Assembly (NCBI GenBank): GCA_958423465.1
Contig: CATZRD010000003.1
Location: 50,576 to 114,575 of the forward strand
DNA length: 64,000 nt
Source of the DNA: an uncultured Oscillospiraceae bacterium
GTDB lineage: Bacteria > Bacillota > Clostridia > Oscillospirales > Oscillospiraceae
Reading direction: 5' to 3'
Position numbers and translations under genes: made by a program. Numbering within the stretch: the first letter of the stretch is position 1; each line of letters begins with the position of its first letter. Shown one piece after another: positions 32,796 through 41,390 of the stretch. The notes beneath the pieces were generated by a model. It was not told the DNA's origin. It was given only the letters and a program-made list of their open reading frames with translations, and searched no databases.

Positions 32796-34500
32796 TTGCG
32801 ATTTGGCATGGGGCGTAGTTGACGACTACGCCCTTTCGTGTGTTTACAGACACATCAGGGACAGGCAGCGGGAAGATATCTGGAATGAAAATCGCTCCCA
32901 CGCAGTTATAATGGATCGTGAGCTTCTGTACCCACTTACCGTCGATCTTCTTCGCCTGGTGGACCTCTATGCGGTCTATCAGCTCATTCAGCATACGGGG
33001 CGTCAGCTTCTTTGCCCGTGTATATTTGCGGACGGTGGAAATGAACATATCCGTTGTCATGGTCTTGCTGCTCAATTTATCCATTTCAGAGCGGAGCGCC
33101 TTGATCTTCTCAGACAGTTCCTTTTGTTCCGTCTCATATCGTCGGGACATTTTGGCAAAGCGTTCATCGGACAGCTTGCCCGAAACATTGTCCTCATAGA
33201 TACGCTCAAACAATCCATCCAATTCCTCGTCACGGGCTTGCAGGGCTGCAAGCTCTTTTTCTTTCAGCTTGCGGTCAAGCGCCACACTTTCCTGGGAGCT
33301 ACCCATCACGGCCTTTAGGAAATCATCCTCGTAATGGCTTGCGAACTTTGTAAGCCGCCTGATCTCGCCAAGCACCACCTGCTCCAGAAAATCCACACGG
33401 ACATAATGCGTAGAGGTACAAGTCCCTCTGTTACCCTTATAGTTGGAGCAGTTAAAATACTTGATATCAGGATTGCCCTGATTGAAATGGAAGTGGAGAT
33501 TGCTGCCGCAATCGGCGCATACCAGGAGGCCGGAGAACATATTGCGTTCCCCATCGTTGGTTCGGCGCTTGCGGATTTTACCACGTTTCTGTTGCACCTG
33601 TTCCCACACGGCACGATCTATAATCGGCTCATGCACATCCTTGAAAATGACCCAGTTTTCACGGTCATTTTCGATCCGCTTTTTGTTCTTGTAGGATTTG
33701 GAATAGGTCTTGAAGTTGAGGATATCGCCGCAATACTCCTGGAGGGACAGTATCTTTGTGATGGTGGAACTGTTCCATTTCGTCGGGGGCTGTTGCTTGC
33801 CCTTCCCAGGTCGTTTTATACCCTTCTGGAGCCAGTAGGCCCGCGGAGTGAGGATACCTTCCCGTTCAAGCTGGGCGGCGATCTGCTCCGTCCCAAGTCC
33901 ATCCAAGGTCATGCTATATATGCGCCGCACGACCTGGGCCGCTTCATCATCCACGATCCAACGCTTCGGATTGTCGGGGTCCTTGATATAACCGTAGGGC
34001 GGTTGGCCCATTGGCTCACCAGCGTTCCCCTTGATTTTGTTGCTGATACGGCGTTTTTTGCTGATATCGCGGGCGTACCACTCGTTGAACAGGTTACGGA
34101 TCGGCGCCAACTCGCTTTCTCCTTCGGCGGTGTCGATATTGTCCGAAACCGCCACCAAACGGATATCGTGCTCCGGGAAAAATTCCTCGGTTAGCCGACC
34201 AACCTCGATGTAGTTACGGCCGAGACGGGAAAGATCCTTGACGAATACGGCTGCTGCCCGGCCTTCTTCAAGCTGACGGATCATATCCACGAAGCCGGGG
34301 CGATCCATCGTTACGCCTGAAATGCCATCGTCCAGGAAATGCACCAGGTTTGTGTAGCCCTTTTCTTTGGCTACTTTGGTGAGAAGCTTCTTTTGATTGC
34401 CAATGCTGTAGCTCTCACCTTCAAGATTATCGTCACGGGAAAGCCTCTCATAGAGGAAAGCTGTCACGTCACGGGATTTTTTGTTATTCGACTGTCTCAC
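32791..34500 (-). CDS. large serine recombinase (ICE integrase)
   Basis: A 569-residue site-specific recombinase. The N-terminal resolvase domain (about 1-155) has the catalytic serine in 'FLYERLSRDD' and 'VKDLSRLGRNY'. A recombinase domain (about 175-290) and a zinc-ribbon ('LVCADCGSNL' with further cysteines in 'CSNYKGNRGTC') follow. Then come a coiled-coil arm (about 400-480) and a DUF4368-like C-terminus. It integrates and excises the element through a serine-DNA intermediate. The start is GTG at 34500, with AAAGGAGG 5-6 bases before it. The 3' end overlaps the tRNA-Leu terminator, so an attachment site should be very near. Confidence 0.93.
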   Translation of the reverse strand: MRQSNNKKSRDVTAFLYERLSRDDNLEGESYSIGNQKKLLTKVAKEKGYTNLVHFLDDGISGVTMDRPGFVDMIRQLEEGRAAAVFVKDLSRLGRNYIEVGRLTEEFFPEHDIRLVAVSDNIDTAEGESELAPIRNLFNEWYARDISKKRRISNKIKGNAGEPMGQPPYGYIKDPDNPKRWIVDDEAAQVVRRIYSMTLDGLGTEQIAAQLEREGILTPRAYWLQKGIKRPGKGKQQPPTKWNSSTITKILSLQEYCGDILNFKTYSKSYKNKKRIENDRENWVIFKDVHEPIIDRAVWEQVQQKRGKIRKRRTNDGERNMFSGLLVCADCGSNLHFHFNQGNPDIKYFNCSNYKGNRGTCTSTHYVRVDFLEQVVLGEIRRLTKFASHYEDDFLKAVMGSSQESVALDRKLKEKELAALQARDEELDGLFERIYEDNVSGKLSDERFAKMSRRYETEQKELSEKIKALRSEMDKLSSKTMTTDMFISTVRKYTRAKKLTPRMLNELIDRIEVHQAKKIDGKWVQKLTIHYNCVGAIFIPDIFPLPVPDVSVNTRKGVVVNYAPCQIAI

Positions 34501-34606
34501 AAGTCCTCCTTTCCGGGACAGCCGGACAGTATATTTTCTTGCGTGATAACTTCACGCTCATATTATACCGCGCCCGGCCGCCATTTGTCAGCCGGGCCAA
34601 GCAAAG

Positions 34607-34795
34607 TTATCTATTCTTTTCGCAATCCGCCTGCATGAGACGGAGCAAGATTGCCCCAAGCGTACTTGCATTTTCTTCCTTAAATACCGGCTGTACGACA
34701 AACGACCTACCTTCGATGTGGTAGGTCGTTGTTTCTTCCAGAGGACTTTGACATACTGTTTGTTTATTGCCCTCAGGCAATCTTTTTTCTTGCAT
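34607..34795 (-). CDS. TnpW-like transposon-encoded small protein
   Basis: A 62-residue hydrophilic protein beginning 'MQEKRLPEGNKQTV' and containing 'HIEGRSFVVQPVF' and 'LGAILLRLM'. Short proteins of this pattern ('..KLPEGNKQ.. TYxIGxxxYxV..F') are a constant companion of serine-recombinase ICEs and are named TnpW; their role is not established, possibly a recombination-directionality or regulatory factor. It lies 106 bp upstream of the recombinase on the same strand. GGGG in 'AAAGGGGTTTACT' is a weak ribosome site. Confidence 0.75.
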   Translation of the reverse strand: MQEKRLPEGNKQTVCQSPLEETTTYHIEGRSFVVQPVFKEENASTLGAILLRLMQADCEKNR

Positions 34796-35179
34796 AGTAA
34801 ACCCCTTTCAGCAACATATGAAAAATAGAAAGAGGCAAATACGGACGGCTGCTGGCACAGCTCCACGGGAATTTCACCCCGGCCCATGCTTGTGGGTGCG
34901 GCGCGCAATGCTTTGTGGGCGTTCAACGCGCGAGTATCTTTAACCTGCCTGTATGTCGTCGCCCGCAAGCTGCCACGCCTGCTTTGCGGCCTGGTGTGGA
35001 TCGCTCACTCCTGGGAGGTCATGGCGCACCGGCCGTATGGCTCGATACAGAACAGAATGTATCCGTCTGCCTTATGCTGCACCGTCGGCCTCCCGCCGGG
35101 CTTTCTTTTTCAAAGAGCATGGAGCTTCATTGCCGGACCATCGGGGCAAGGAAAGGGAGTGAAACTTGCCCCAACGGTT
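34796..35179. other. 384-bp interval without a supported gene
   Basis: I see no reading frame with protein-like composition and a ribosome site on either strand, and no strong terminator. It is GC-mixed and precedes the recombinase/TnpW genes, so it may hold their promoter or an attachment-related region, but no specific site stands out. Confidence 0.5.
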
Positions 35180-35419
35180 TTAGGCCGACAATACCTTGAA
35201 GCCCGTCACAATGCTGTGAATCAGTTTCGTTTCAAGCCTGAGCCGCATATCTTCATCGACATACAGGTATGTATTCCCGTATTCGTCCTTCAGCGGCCTG
35301 GTGGCAAGAGCCCGGATGTACTTCTGATAGTGAGCGACCACGGCGGCAAGGGCGTCCTCGTCGCCGTTCACGGCTGCCAGGATCACAGGCACCGGGATAG
35401 GTTTCACTTGTCCGGCCAT
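35180..35419 (-). CDS. HTH-type ICE regulator (conjugative transposon small regulator)
   Basis: A 79-residue cytosolic protein ('IPVPVILAAVNGDEDALAAVVAHYQKYIRAL' region, then 'LRLETKLIHSIVTGF'). Its pattern is that of the short sigma-region-2-like helix-turn-helix proteins that accompany a sigma factor in Tn916- and Tn1549-type elements. It starts at an ATG inside the last codons of the upstream sigma-like gene (16-bp overlap) with AAGGAGGG in front. The pair are co-translated and probably control excision or transfer transcription. The exact function has not been defined for the family. Confidence 0.7.
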   Translation of the reverse strand: MAGQVKPIPVPVILAAVNGDEDALAAVVAHYQKYIRALATRPLKDEYGNTYLYVDEDMRLRLETKLIHSIVTGFKVLSA

Positions 35420-35838
35420 TCAAATCCCTCCTTCATCAGATACTCGCGCAATTCTTTCAGCGTGACAAGCCGCCGTTTGGATATGGTCTGACGGACGACG
35501 TTCAGCCGTTCGCTGATCTCGCGATCACTCATACCCAGAAAGTAGGACAGCAGGATTACATCCCGTTTGCCCTCCGGCAACTGCGCTATGGCCTCAGCCA
35601 GAAGATTGCCGGTCACGACTACCGGGAGACCCTGTACCTCAAAGACATGCTCGTCCATGAAATACTTGTCCCATGTGGCGGTCTGCTCCAGCTCGGAAGC
35701 TGTCAGCTCGTCCAAGGGCTTTTCCTGTTCCCGGCGGCGGGTGTATTCACGCTGAATACACCTTGCCTCGTTTTTCAAAACCGTGGTACAAAAAGCGCCA
35801 AACTGATTTTGAATACGTGGCTCTATGGAGTCTTTCAT
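35404..35838 (-). CDS. ICE-encoded sigma-70-like factor
   Basis: A 144-residue protein with a basic N-terminal half and a C-terminal sigma-region-4 helix-turn-helix ('LPEGKRDVILLSYFLGMSD' followed by 'EISERLNVVRQTISKRR'). It resembles the small RNA polymerase sigma-like factors conserved beside integrases of conjugative transposons. It would direct transcription of element genes. The ATG at 35838 is followed closely by the HTH gene at 35419. The strong terminator at 35987-36021 separates it from the KTR/33-residue ORF transcript upstream. Confidence 0.78.
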   Translation of the reverse strand: MKDSIEPRIQNQFGAFCTTVLKNEARCIQREYTRRREQEKPLDELTASELEQTATWDKYFMDEHVFEVQGLPVVVTGNLLAEAIAQLPEGKRDVILLSYFLGMSDREISERLNVVRQTISKRRLVTLKELREYLMKEGFEWPDK

Positions 35839-35986
35839 TTTCTCACCTCCCTTCGCGCCCGCAGGTGCGGGGTGGTGATTTCCTCCCTTTTCGCCTCAGT
35901 AATGCAGGGATTGCCAAATCAGCAACCGCAAAGGGAAGAAAATTTTTATGAAAGGCTCCGCTGGATAGCGAAGGCTCGCATAAACA

Positions 35987-36021
35987 GAAAAAAGCGCCCG
36001 TCTGCGTTTTGCAGACGGGCG
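35987..36021 (-). terminator. intrinsic terminator after the 33-residue ORF
   Basis: On the minus strand CGCCCGTCTGC and GCAGACGGGCG pair around AAAAC and are followed by CTTTTTTCTG. It ends transcripts coming from the ABC/KTR region. Confidence 0.9.
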
Positions 36022-36051
36022 AAAACGAATTGTTAAGAGTATTTACATGAT

Positions 36052-36153
36052 TTATCTGTTCATAGTCGTGGCCGGAATACTCCGCTGCTGGATGTAGGCT
36101 TTTTTTGACAGGTCAATTCTTGTCGGTTTATGTCGATAGAGTATTCGTAACAT
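36052..36153 (-). CDS. 33-residue basic peptide with Shine-Dalgarno in a hairpin loop
   Basis: A short frame from ATG 36153 to TAA 36052 starting 'MLRILYRHKPTRIDLSKK'. It is very basic, with no membrane segment. GGAGG lies 8 bases before the ATG inside the loop of a perfect 8-bp hairpin (36154-36176) whose stem ends at the ATG. A strong terminator stands 30 bp after its stop. That arrangement is seen both in real small-protein genes and in leader peptides of attenuated resistance genes. As the last unit before a terminator it is more likely a small protein. I do not know its family. Confidence 0.5.
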   Translation of the reverse strand: MLRILYRHKPTRIDLSKKAYIQQRSIPATTMNR

Positions 36154-36176
36154 GGCGGCTACCTCCATTAGCCGCC
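36154..36176 (-). promoter_or_regulatory. hairpin presenting the Shine-Dalgarno of the 33-residue ORF
   Basis: GGCGGCTA and TAGCCGCC pair exactly; the 7-nt loop ATGGAGG contains the ribosome site. The ATG follows the stem directly, so folding would hold the start site next to a stable stem. Confidence 0.6.
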
Positions 36177-36273
36177 GTGTCTGTCAGCGTCAGGGCGTCA
36201 TTCCTTCGGAATATAGAAGAACAGCGGCCTTGATTTCTCAAAACCGCCGTGGTGAAAAACAAAATGGGCGTGG

Positions 36274-36322
36274 GAAAAGGTCTGCCCAACAGCGGTTTTT
36301 TTCTTTTCTGCCGCTGGGCAGA
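36274..36322 (-). terminator. hairpin/terminator after the KTR gene
   Basis: TCTGCCCA(a)CAGCGG and CCGCTGGGCAGA pair around a ~15-nt loop; the minus strand continues CCTTTTCCC. The loop is large and the T-run short, so it may be a partial terminator. Confidence 0.55.
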
Positions 36323-36392
36323 TTAGTGGAACTATAAAAATAAGAACCGATGATCTGTAAGGGTATATCTCACAAAATCATCGGCTCTGCGT

Positions 36393-36572
36393 CTATGCGT
36401 CTGGCTCTTTGATGACAGTTACTTGCAAATGCTTTGCTTCAATCAGACTTTCCTGCTTGCACTTCGGACAGTAGAGGGGAAAGTTTTTTAATTCCGTATC
36501 TTCCCGCATTTTCGTTCGCGTTTTATTGCCGCAAACAGGGCATAAAATCCATTTTATTTCTTCACTTTTCAT
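36393..36572 (-). CDS. cysteine-rich KTR domain protein
   Basis: A 59-residue zinc-ribbon-like protein: 'WILCPVCGNKTRTKMRED' at the N-terminus and 'LYCPKCKQE' further on give two CPxC knuckles, with the K-T-R tripeptide that names the family. KTR proteins are found on Gram-positive mobile elements, often beside resistance genes; their function is unknown, with nucleic-acid binding a reasonable guess. It starts at ATG 36572 and lies 18 bp downstream of the ABC-2 permease gene, so it is the end of that transcript. Confidence 0.85.
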   Translation of the reverse strand: MKSEEIKWILCPVCGNKTRTKMREDTELKNFPLYCPKCKQESLIEAKHLQVTVIKEPDA

Positions 36573-36590
36573 ATTACATACCGTTTTTTG

Positions 36591-37229
36591 TTATGTTTTT
36601 TGCTTTGCATACCTTCTTCTCATGTAAATCAACAGTGAAATTCGATACGAGACGTACACCATAAGGGCGGTAAATACGATCACTGCGGCATAGAGAGCGG
36701 GCGAGGCGAGGCTGAATAAAAGCGTATCTGCGCCCGTATTGCGGACTATGCCAAAGACAAGACACGCCCCCATTATAGCCCCGGTGCTGATCTGATTTTT
36801 GAAAAAATATCCGCTCGGAATGCCGGCGGACAGCATTAGGACGGCAAACCATACGCCCGTGAAAAAATATGACATCGCCTCCGCAAGCGGCATACTGCCG
36901 ACAAGCGGCGCGATCACGCACGTGACGAGGCTCGCGGCGGACAGCACGGCAAGGAGAATTCCGCAGAACAGATAGCGGCTCAAAACGATCTCACGCGGCG
37001 TTACGGGCAGGGCGGGCAAATAGTCCTTCCAGTCGCACTTTTCCTCCACATTGATAAGCTCGGTGAGGAAACCGACGCCCATAGGCGGCAGCAGCACCCC
37101 AATGTACATCGCGCCGCTGTCGGGGAGCAAAACGACGACGCCGACGAGGACGACCACGCAGAGCAGCTTATAAAACCCGTTGACCCTCCGATCGAGCACT
37201 AAAAGATCCTTTACGATTAACCCGCTCAT
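36591..37229 (-). CDS. ABC-2 type transporter permease
   Basis: A 212-residue membrane protein of six predicted helices (first at about 20-36 'LLCVVVLVGVVVLLPDSG', last near 180-200). The layout fits the ABC-2 permeases that pair with a DrrA/YtrB-type ATPase. Its ATG overlaps the stop of the upstream ATPase gene by 4 bp, so both are made together and probably form one exporter. The substrate is unknown. The pair lies downstream of the FtsX system and before the KTR gene on ICE cargo DNA of lower GC than the host. Confidence 0.82.
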   Translation of the reverse strand: MSGLIVKDLLVLDRRVNGFYKLLCVVVLVGVVVLLPDSGAMYIGVLLPPMGVGFLTELINVEEKCDWKDYLPALPVTPREIVLSRYLFCGILLAVLSAASLVTCVIAPLVGSMPLAEAMSYFFTGVWFAVLMLSAGIPSGYFFKNQISTGAIMGACLVFGIVRNTGADTLLFSLASPALYAAVIVFTALMVYVSYRISLLIYMRRRYAKQKT

Positions 37230-38092
37230 TTCTTTTCACCTCTGATATACAAAAGCATGATGTCATCGAGCGTCGCGGAGTCGATGGCGCAGCCCTGATA
37301 TTTCCCTGCAGCGGAATCACGATCTGCGACCAAAACCTGATATTCGTGATCCTGCTCGCGCCATGCGAGGACGTCGCTCTTGTCGAGCAGCCCAAAGCGC
37401 TCGCGGTCGCAGCGCAAAAGCCCGTAATGCTGCATCAAATCGTCCTTTGCCTTATAAAACAGCAGCTTGCCCTCGTGCAAAAATGCGATGTGATCGGCGA
37501 TTTTCGACAGATCGCTCGTTATGTGCGAGGAAAACAGGACGCTGTTTTCCCCGGCTTTTACAAATTCAAGAAGCAGGTCAAGCACGTCGTCGCGCATGAC
37601 GGGGTCAAGCCCACTCGTCGCTTCGTCAAGCAAAAGAAGTTTGGATTTGTGAGCAAGGGCAATAGCAAAGTTCATCTTTACTTTCATGCCCTTAGAAAAG
37701 GAAGAAATCATTTGATTACGCGGGAGATTGAATTTCTTTATCAGTGCCCAATACTGCTCATGCTCCCAATTCCTATATATTTTCTTCATAACGGCTTCAA
37801 TATCAGAAGCAGTAAACATCAGCGGCAGGTTGCATTCGTCCTGCACAACGCCAATATCCTGTTTGATTTCTTTCTCATAAGCAAGGTGGTCTTTACCGAA
37901 AACGGAAACCTCCCCGCTATCTTTTTCAATGGCATGAAGAATGAGATTCATCGTCGTGGTTTTTCCCGCGCCATTCTCACCAATTAGGCCGACAATCGCG
38001 CCTTTGGGAATTGAAAACGAAATGTTCTCCAAGCAAAAACCGGAATAGCTTTTTGCCAAGTTCTCTATTTGCAAGATATTTTCCACACTCAT
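37226..38092 (-). CDS. ABC transporter ATP-binding protein (ABC-2 partner)
   Basis: A 288-residue ATPase with Walker A 'GENGAGKTTT' (about 37-46) and Walker B 'LLLLDEATSGLDP' (about 150-162). The switch histidine lies in 'FSSHITSDL'. The usual LSGGQ signature is replaced by 'FSKGMKVK', which is common in YtrB/BcrA-like ATPases of lantibiotic or bacitracin exporters. A ~70-residue C-terminal extension follows. CAGGGGGAGGT precedes the ATG. The 4-bp overlap with the permease shows they act together. A 66-bp AT-rich gap separates it from the FtsX gene upstream. Confidence 0.88.
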   Translation of the reverse strand: MSVENILQIENLAKSYSGFCLENISFSIPKGAIVGLIGENGAGKTTTMNLILHAIEKDSGEVSVFGKDHLAYEKEIKQDIGVVQDECNLPLMFTASDIEAVMKKIYRNWEHEQYWALIKKFNLPRNQMISSFSKGMKVKMNFAIALAHKSKLLLLDEATSGLDPVMRDDVLDLLLEFVKAGENSVLFSSHITSDLSKIADHIAFLHEGKLLFYKAKDDLMQHYGLLRCDRERFGLLDKSDVLAWREQDHEYQVLVADRDSAAGKYQGCAIDSATLDDIMLLYIRGEKK

Positions 38093-38158
38093 ACCTCCCC
38101 CTGATAAAACATAGTCAACAATTCAATTTTTATAAGATTTCTATCTGCAAGACAATTT

Positions 38159-40591
38159 CTATTCTGTTTGACGTAAACGCTCTGATACAGTTTCACTGCT
38201 GATCGAAGCGTACACAACAAGCGGTGTGGTAATACAGACAAGCAGGATCAAACCATAAAATAGGGCGAACAGCATGACCGGGAAATGAAGCGCCATATAT
38301 GGAACGGATGCAAATACACCGGCAAATAAAACCCCAACGATCGTGACACCAAGCACATTGCCAAAGAACAAGGATATGGCTCCGTATCCGATGCCTTCTA
38401 ACAGAAGCATCTTCCTGACCTGTCCGCATTCCATTCCCACACATTCGAGAATCGCCAATTCCTGTCTGCGCGAAAGGACGCCGACTGCCATGACATTAAT
38501 GAAATTCAAAACCCCGATAATTGCAAAGACGATAGAAATACTCCCGCCTAAAACAGTTAACATGGTTATGCTTTCGTTTACGCTTTGTCTGCACTCGTAT
38601 CGTGATGCAAGAAAGATATTGTTATTTGCTCTGGCAAATTCACGCAGTACATAGTACGCCTCGTCGTCCTTGCCATCTTCAAAATCCAAATTGATTCGAT
38701 TGATCTGTAAGTTGTCCGCAATATCCTTTAGATAGTCATTGGAAACAAACAGTAATAGTTCACCTTCTATCCCGGTAATAGCCCCACTGGGAAGAACGGC
38801 TCCCAGTGGCAGCTCAAAGAGCCTGCCGGTTTCGGAAACGCCGGTGACAAGCTCACCGCCCACCTGCTGCACTGTCTGCCATCGGTCAGGATCATATGCT
38901 TCCATAAGGGCAAAATCACCCCGATTAAAGCTCTCAACGTCAATTTGCAGTCCAAGCATCTCATTCAGTCTATGAATAGCCGACCGGTCAACCCCAAAAA
39001 CAGGGATATAGGTATCTGATCCATAAAAAGGGGTTCCGTCATGAGTTGCCCGGCACATTGCTTCCGTGACGATTTGCTTACTTCGTACATGGGGAAGCGC
39101 ATCTATGCAAGAAAGTAATTCGTCGCTGAAGATGTCAGACCCAATATGAAAATCCGTGGCGCCGTTTGCCAATCGAATATCGCAGTCAAGTGTTTCGGCA
39201 GCATATTTTTCTGCATCTATACTCGATACAATCGTTGCAGTGAAAACCAGAATTACGATGCTTAATGTCATACTGACGATTACAACTACACATCTTTTGC
39301 CGCCTCGAAAGATATTACGAAATGCCATGCTGACGGGCTTTGAATATTTACGGGTAGCCTTGATCGGAATGGCTCTCGCAATGCTCTCTGCGTACTTGCC
39401 GCCCTCAACAGGTGATATGCTTGACACCTTCCTCGCCGGTACAAAGGCCGCAATGATAGCCGTAGCAAAGGAAAATACGGAGGCTCCAATATAAATAAAG
39501 GGAGAATAGGACAGTTCGCTTCCTGTAAAAATTCCGTTCGCAGAGATAATGCGTGGGACGATCAAGCCGGAAATCAATGTGGCAATAATTAGTCCGAGAG
39601 GAATTCCTATACAGCACAGGAATATTACTGTATATGAAACAACCTTTCGGATTTGGCGCGGCGTCATGCCAAGCGTTTTGAGCTGCGCATAATTTCTGAT
39701 ATCCCTTGAAAGAGAAATGAGCATCGTATTATAGATAAGCAGATACCCGCCGGCCATAAAGAGCAGGGCAAGAAACAATAAGACAGCGAATGTGGATAAA
39801 TAGGAATCGCCGCTTACATCCGTATCATATGCGATCACTTCCTGTCCATCATTCAAAACAATATCTTCGAGTATTTTCTCGCTGTAAATTCGATTATAAT
39901 TCTTGAAAACAATATTTGCGGTTCCCAGGCTTGCTGATGTGCAACTATACTGATCCGAAAGTGCTTTAGAAACAAGTGCATAATCAGCGCCGCCTGAGTT
40001 GGCATAATAGTAATTTGTAAAATAGCCGGAAAGCGTAAATGTACCCTCATGTGCTATGTTTGACTGATTCTGCATCACGTCATAGGAAAGTGTGATGCAC
40101 ATCCCAAGTTCCGGGGTGTCAATTCCCATATGCTCTAAAGTCCAGCGCGACAGCATGATTTCGTTTTCAGCCGATGGGTAATCTCCTGTAATATTTGAAA
40201 ATGCAGGCGCGTTTATTTCTTTCCACTGAACCGCATCCACATAGATAAGCATTAAATTGATATTTCCTACTGCCTGCTTGTTGTTTGCGCTGCCGACGGC
40301 TATGCCTGTACCCACTTTATCAATATAATCCAGCTCCCGTAAGGTTTTGAGCTGTTCGTCAGTTGGATTTGAAAGATATGCGTCAGCAACCGAGCCTGCC
40401 ATCCTTATTTTCTGCATTTCCATAGATTTGAGCATACTCATTCCGACGCTGAAAGCGACCGCAAGCAGGACGGTGGTAAGCACAATGGCCGTAATTACAA
40501 AGAAGTTTCTTCTTTTGTCAGTACATATGGTTCTCCATGTTATTTTGCGCACAATCGATTCATTGTTGTTTCCAAACAAGAGATCACGCAT
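38159..40591 (-). CDS. FtsX/MacB-type ABC transporter permease
   Basis: An 810-residue permease with one N-terminal helix (about 32-55) and a large extracytoplasmic segment (about 60-250). Three helices with an FtsX domain follow (about 255-390), then a second outer segment and three C-terminal helices (about 690-800). Eight or so helices with a big outside domain resemble the permeases of Bce/Vex/MacB-like peptide transporters. The ATPase gene 15 bp upstream and the two-component genes before it form the usual sensing-and-transport set against antimicrobial peptides. Substrate and resistance phenotype are inferred. Confidence 0.85.
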   Translation of the reverse strand: MRDLLFGNNNESIVRKITWRTICTDKRRNFFVITAIVLTTVLLAVAFSVGMSMLKSMEMQKIRMAGSVADAYLSNPTDEQLKTLRELDYIDKVGTGIAVGSANNKQAVGNINLMLIYVDAVQWKEINAPAFSNITGDYPSAENEIMLSRWTLEHMGIDTPELGMCITLSYDVMQNQSNIAHEGTFTLSGYFTNYYYANSGGADYALVSKALSDQYSCTSASLGTANIVFKNYNRIYSEKILEDIVLNDGQEVIAYDTDVSGDSYLSTFAVLLFLALLFMAGGYLLIYNTMLISLSRDIRNYAQLKTLGMTPRQIRKVVSYTVIFLCCIGIPLGLIIATLISGLIVPRIISANGIFTGSELSYSPFIYIGASVFSFATAIIAAFVPARKVSSISPVEGGKYAESIARAIPIKATRKYSKPVSMAFRNIFRGGKRCVVVIVSMTLSIVILVFTATIVSSIDAEKYAAETLDCDIRLANGATDFHIGSDIFSDELLSCIDALPHVRSKQIVTEAMCRATHDGTPFYGSDTYIPVFGVDRSAIHRLNEMLGLQIDVESFNRGDFALMEAYDPDRWQTVQQVGGELVTGVSETGRLFELPLGAVLPSGAITGIEGELLLFVSNDYLKDIADNLQINRINLDFEDGKDDEAYYVLREFARANNNIFLASRYECRQSVNESITMLTVLGGSISIVFAIIGVLNFINVMAVGVLSRRQELAILECVGMECGQVRKMLLLEGIGYGAISLFFGNVLGVTIVGVLFAGVFASVPYMALHFPVMLFALFYGLILLVCITTPLVVYASISSETVSERLRQTE

Positions 40592-40606
40592 GTTGCCCTT
40601 CCCCCT

Positions 40607-41272
40607 TTACCCAACAACCCGTCCGTCCTCAATGCGGATGATCCTGTCCGCCAGTTGGGCAATCTCATTGTTGTGGGTGATCATGACAATGGTTTGCCGG
40701 AATCTGTTGTGGGTAGCTTGCAATAGTCCCACCACATCGCTGCTTGTACGGCTGTCCAGATTTCCGGTCGGCTCGTCGGCAAGCACGATGGCCGGTTTGG
40801 CGACGAGGGCACGGGCAATGGCGACGCGCTGCTGCTGGCCGCCGGAAAGATTCGCGGGCATACTGTTTAACTTATCCTCCAGCGCCAGCATCCGAACAAT
40901 TTCCTCGAAAAAAGCAGTATCCACAACGTTGCCGTCCAGTTCTACGGGAAGAACAATATTTTCCCGTACACTCAAAATCGGCACAAGATTAAAATTCTGA
41001 AACACGAATCCAATGTTGCGTCTGCGGAAAATTGTGAGCTGTCCGTCGCTCATTTCTGCAAGATCCCGGCCCTTTACTTTAATACTTCCGGAAGTTGGGT
41101 TATCCAAACCGCCCATCATATTGAGTAAAGTGGATTTCCCGCTGCCGGAAGTACCGACAACAGCGACAAATTCCCCCTGTTCGATGGAAAGGGTCACTCC
41201 ATCCAACGCCTTTGTGATGTTTGGCTCTGTACCGTAGTATTTTTTGAGATTAGTCGCTTCTAAAATTTTCAT
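40607..41272 (-). CDS. LolD/MacB-type ABC transporter ATP-binding protein
   Basis: A 221-residue ATPase with Walker A 'GTSGSGKST' (about 38-46), signature 'LSGGQQQR' (about 142), Walker B 'IVLADEPTGNLDS' and 'ITHNNEIA'. It belongs to the MacB/BceA subfamily that powers FtsX-like permeases. ATG 41272 (MKILEATN) is preferred because GGGAGAAG precedes it at good spacing; the frame is open 11 codons further. It forms a complete transporter with the adjacent FtsX permease and lies directly downstream of the sensor kinase. Confidence 0.92.
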   Translation of the reverse strand: MKILEATNLKKYYGTEPNITKALDGVTLSIEQGEFVAVVGTSGSGKSTLLNMMGGLDNPTSGSIKVKGRDLAEMSDGQLTIFRRRNIGFVFQNFNLVPILSVRENIVLPVELDGNVVDTAFFEEIVRMLALEDKLNSMPANLSGGQQQRVAIARALVAKPAIVLADEPTGNLDSRTSSDVVGLLQATHNRFRQTIVMITHNNEIAQLADRIIRIEDGRVVG

Positions 41273-41390
41273 GTAAATACTCTTCTCCCGATTTGATAAG
41301 CCCATTGTAACGACCGATCCTCACAGAAATGTCACAGACCGCCTGATTTTTCTCTTTGAAACGTCACGATCCTGTGAGATTTTGGAAATG

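Noticed and set aside
34588..34968. A 126-codon minus-strand frame overlapping TnpW.
   Set aside because: It is out of frame with the recognised TnpW protein, has no ribosome site and no family resemblance.
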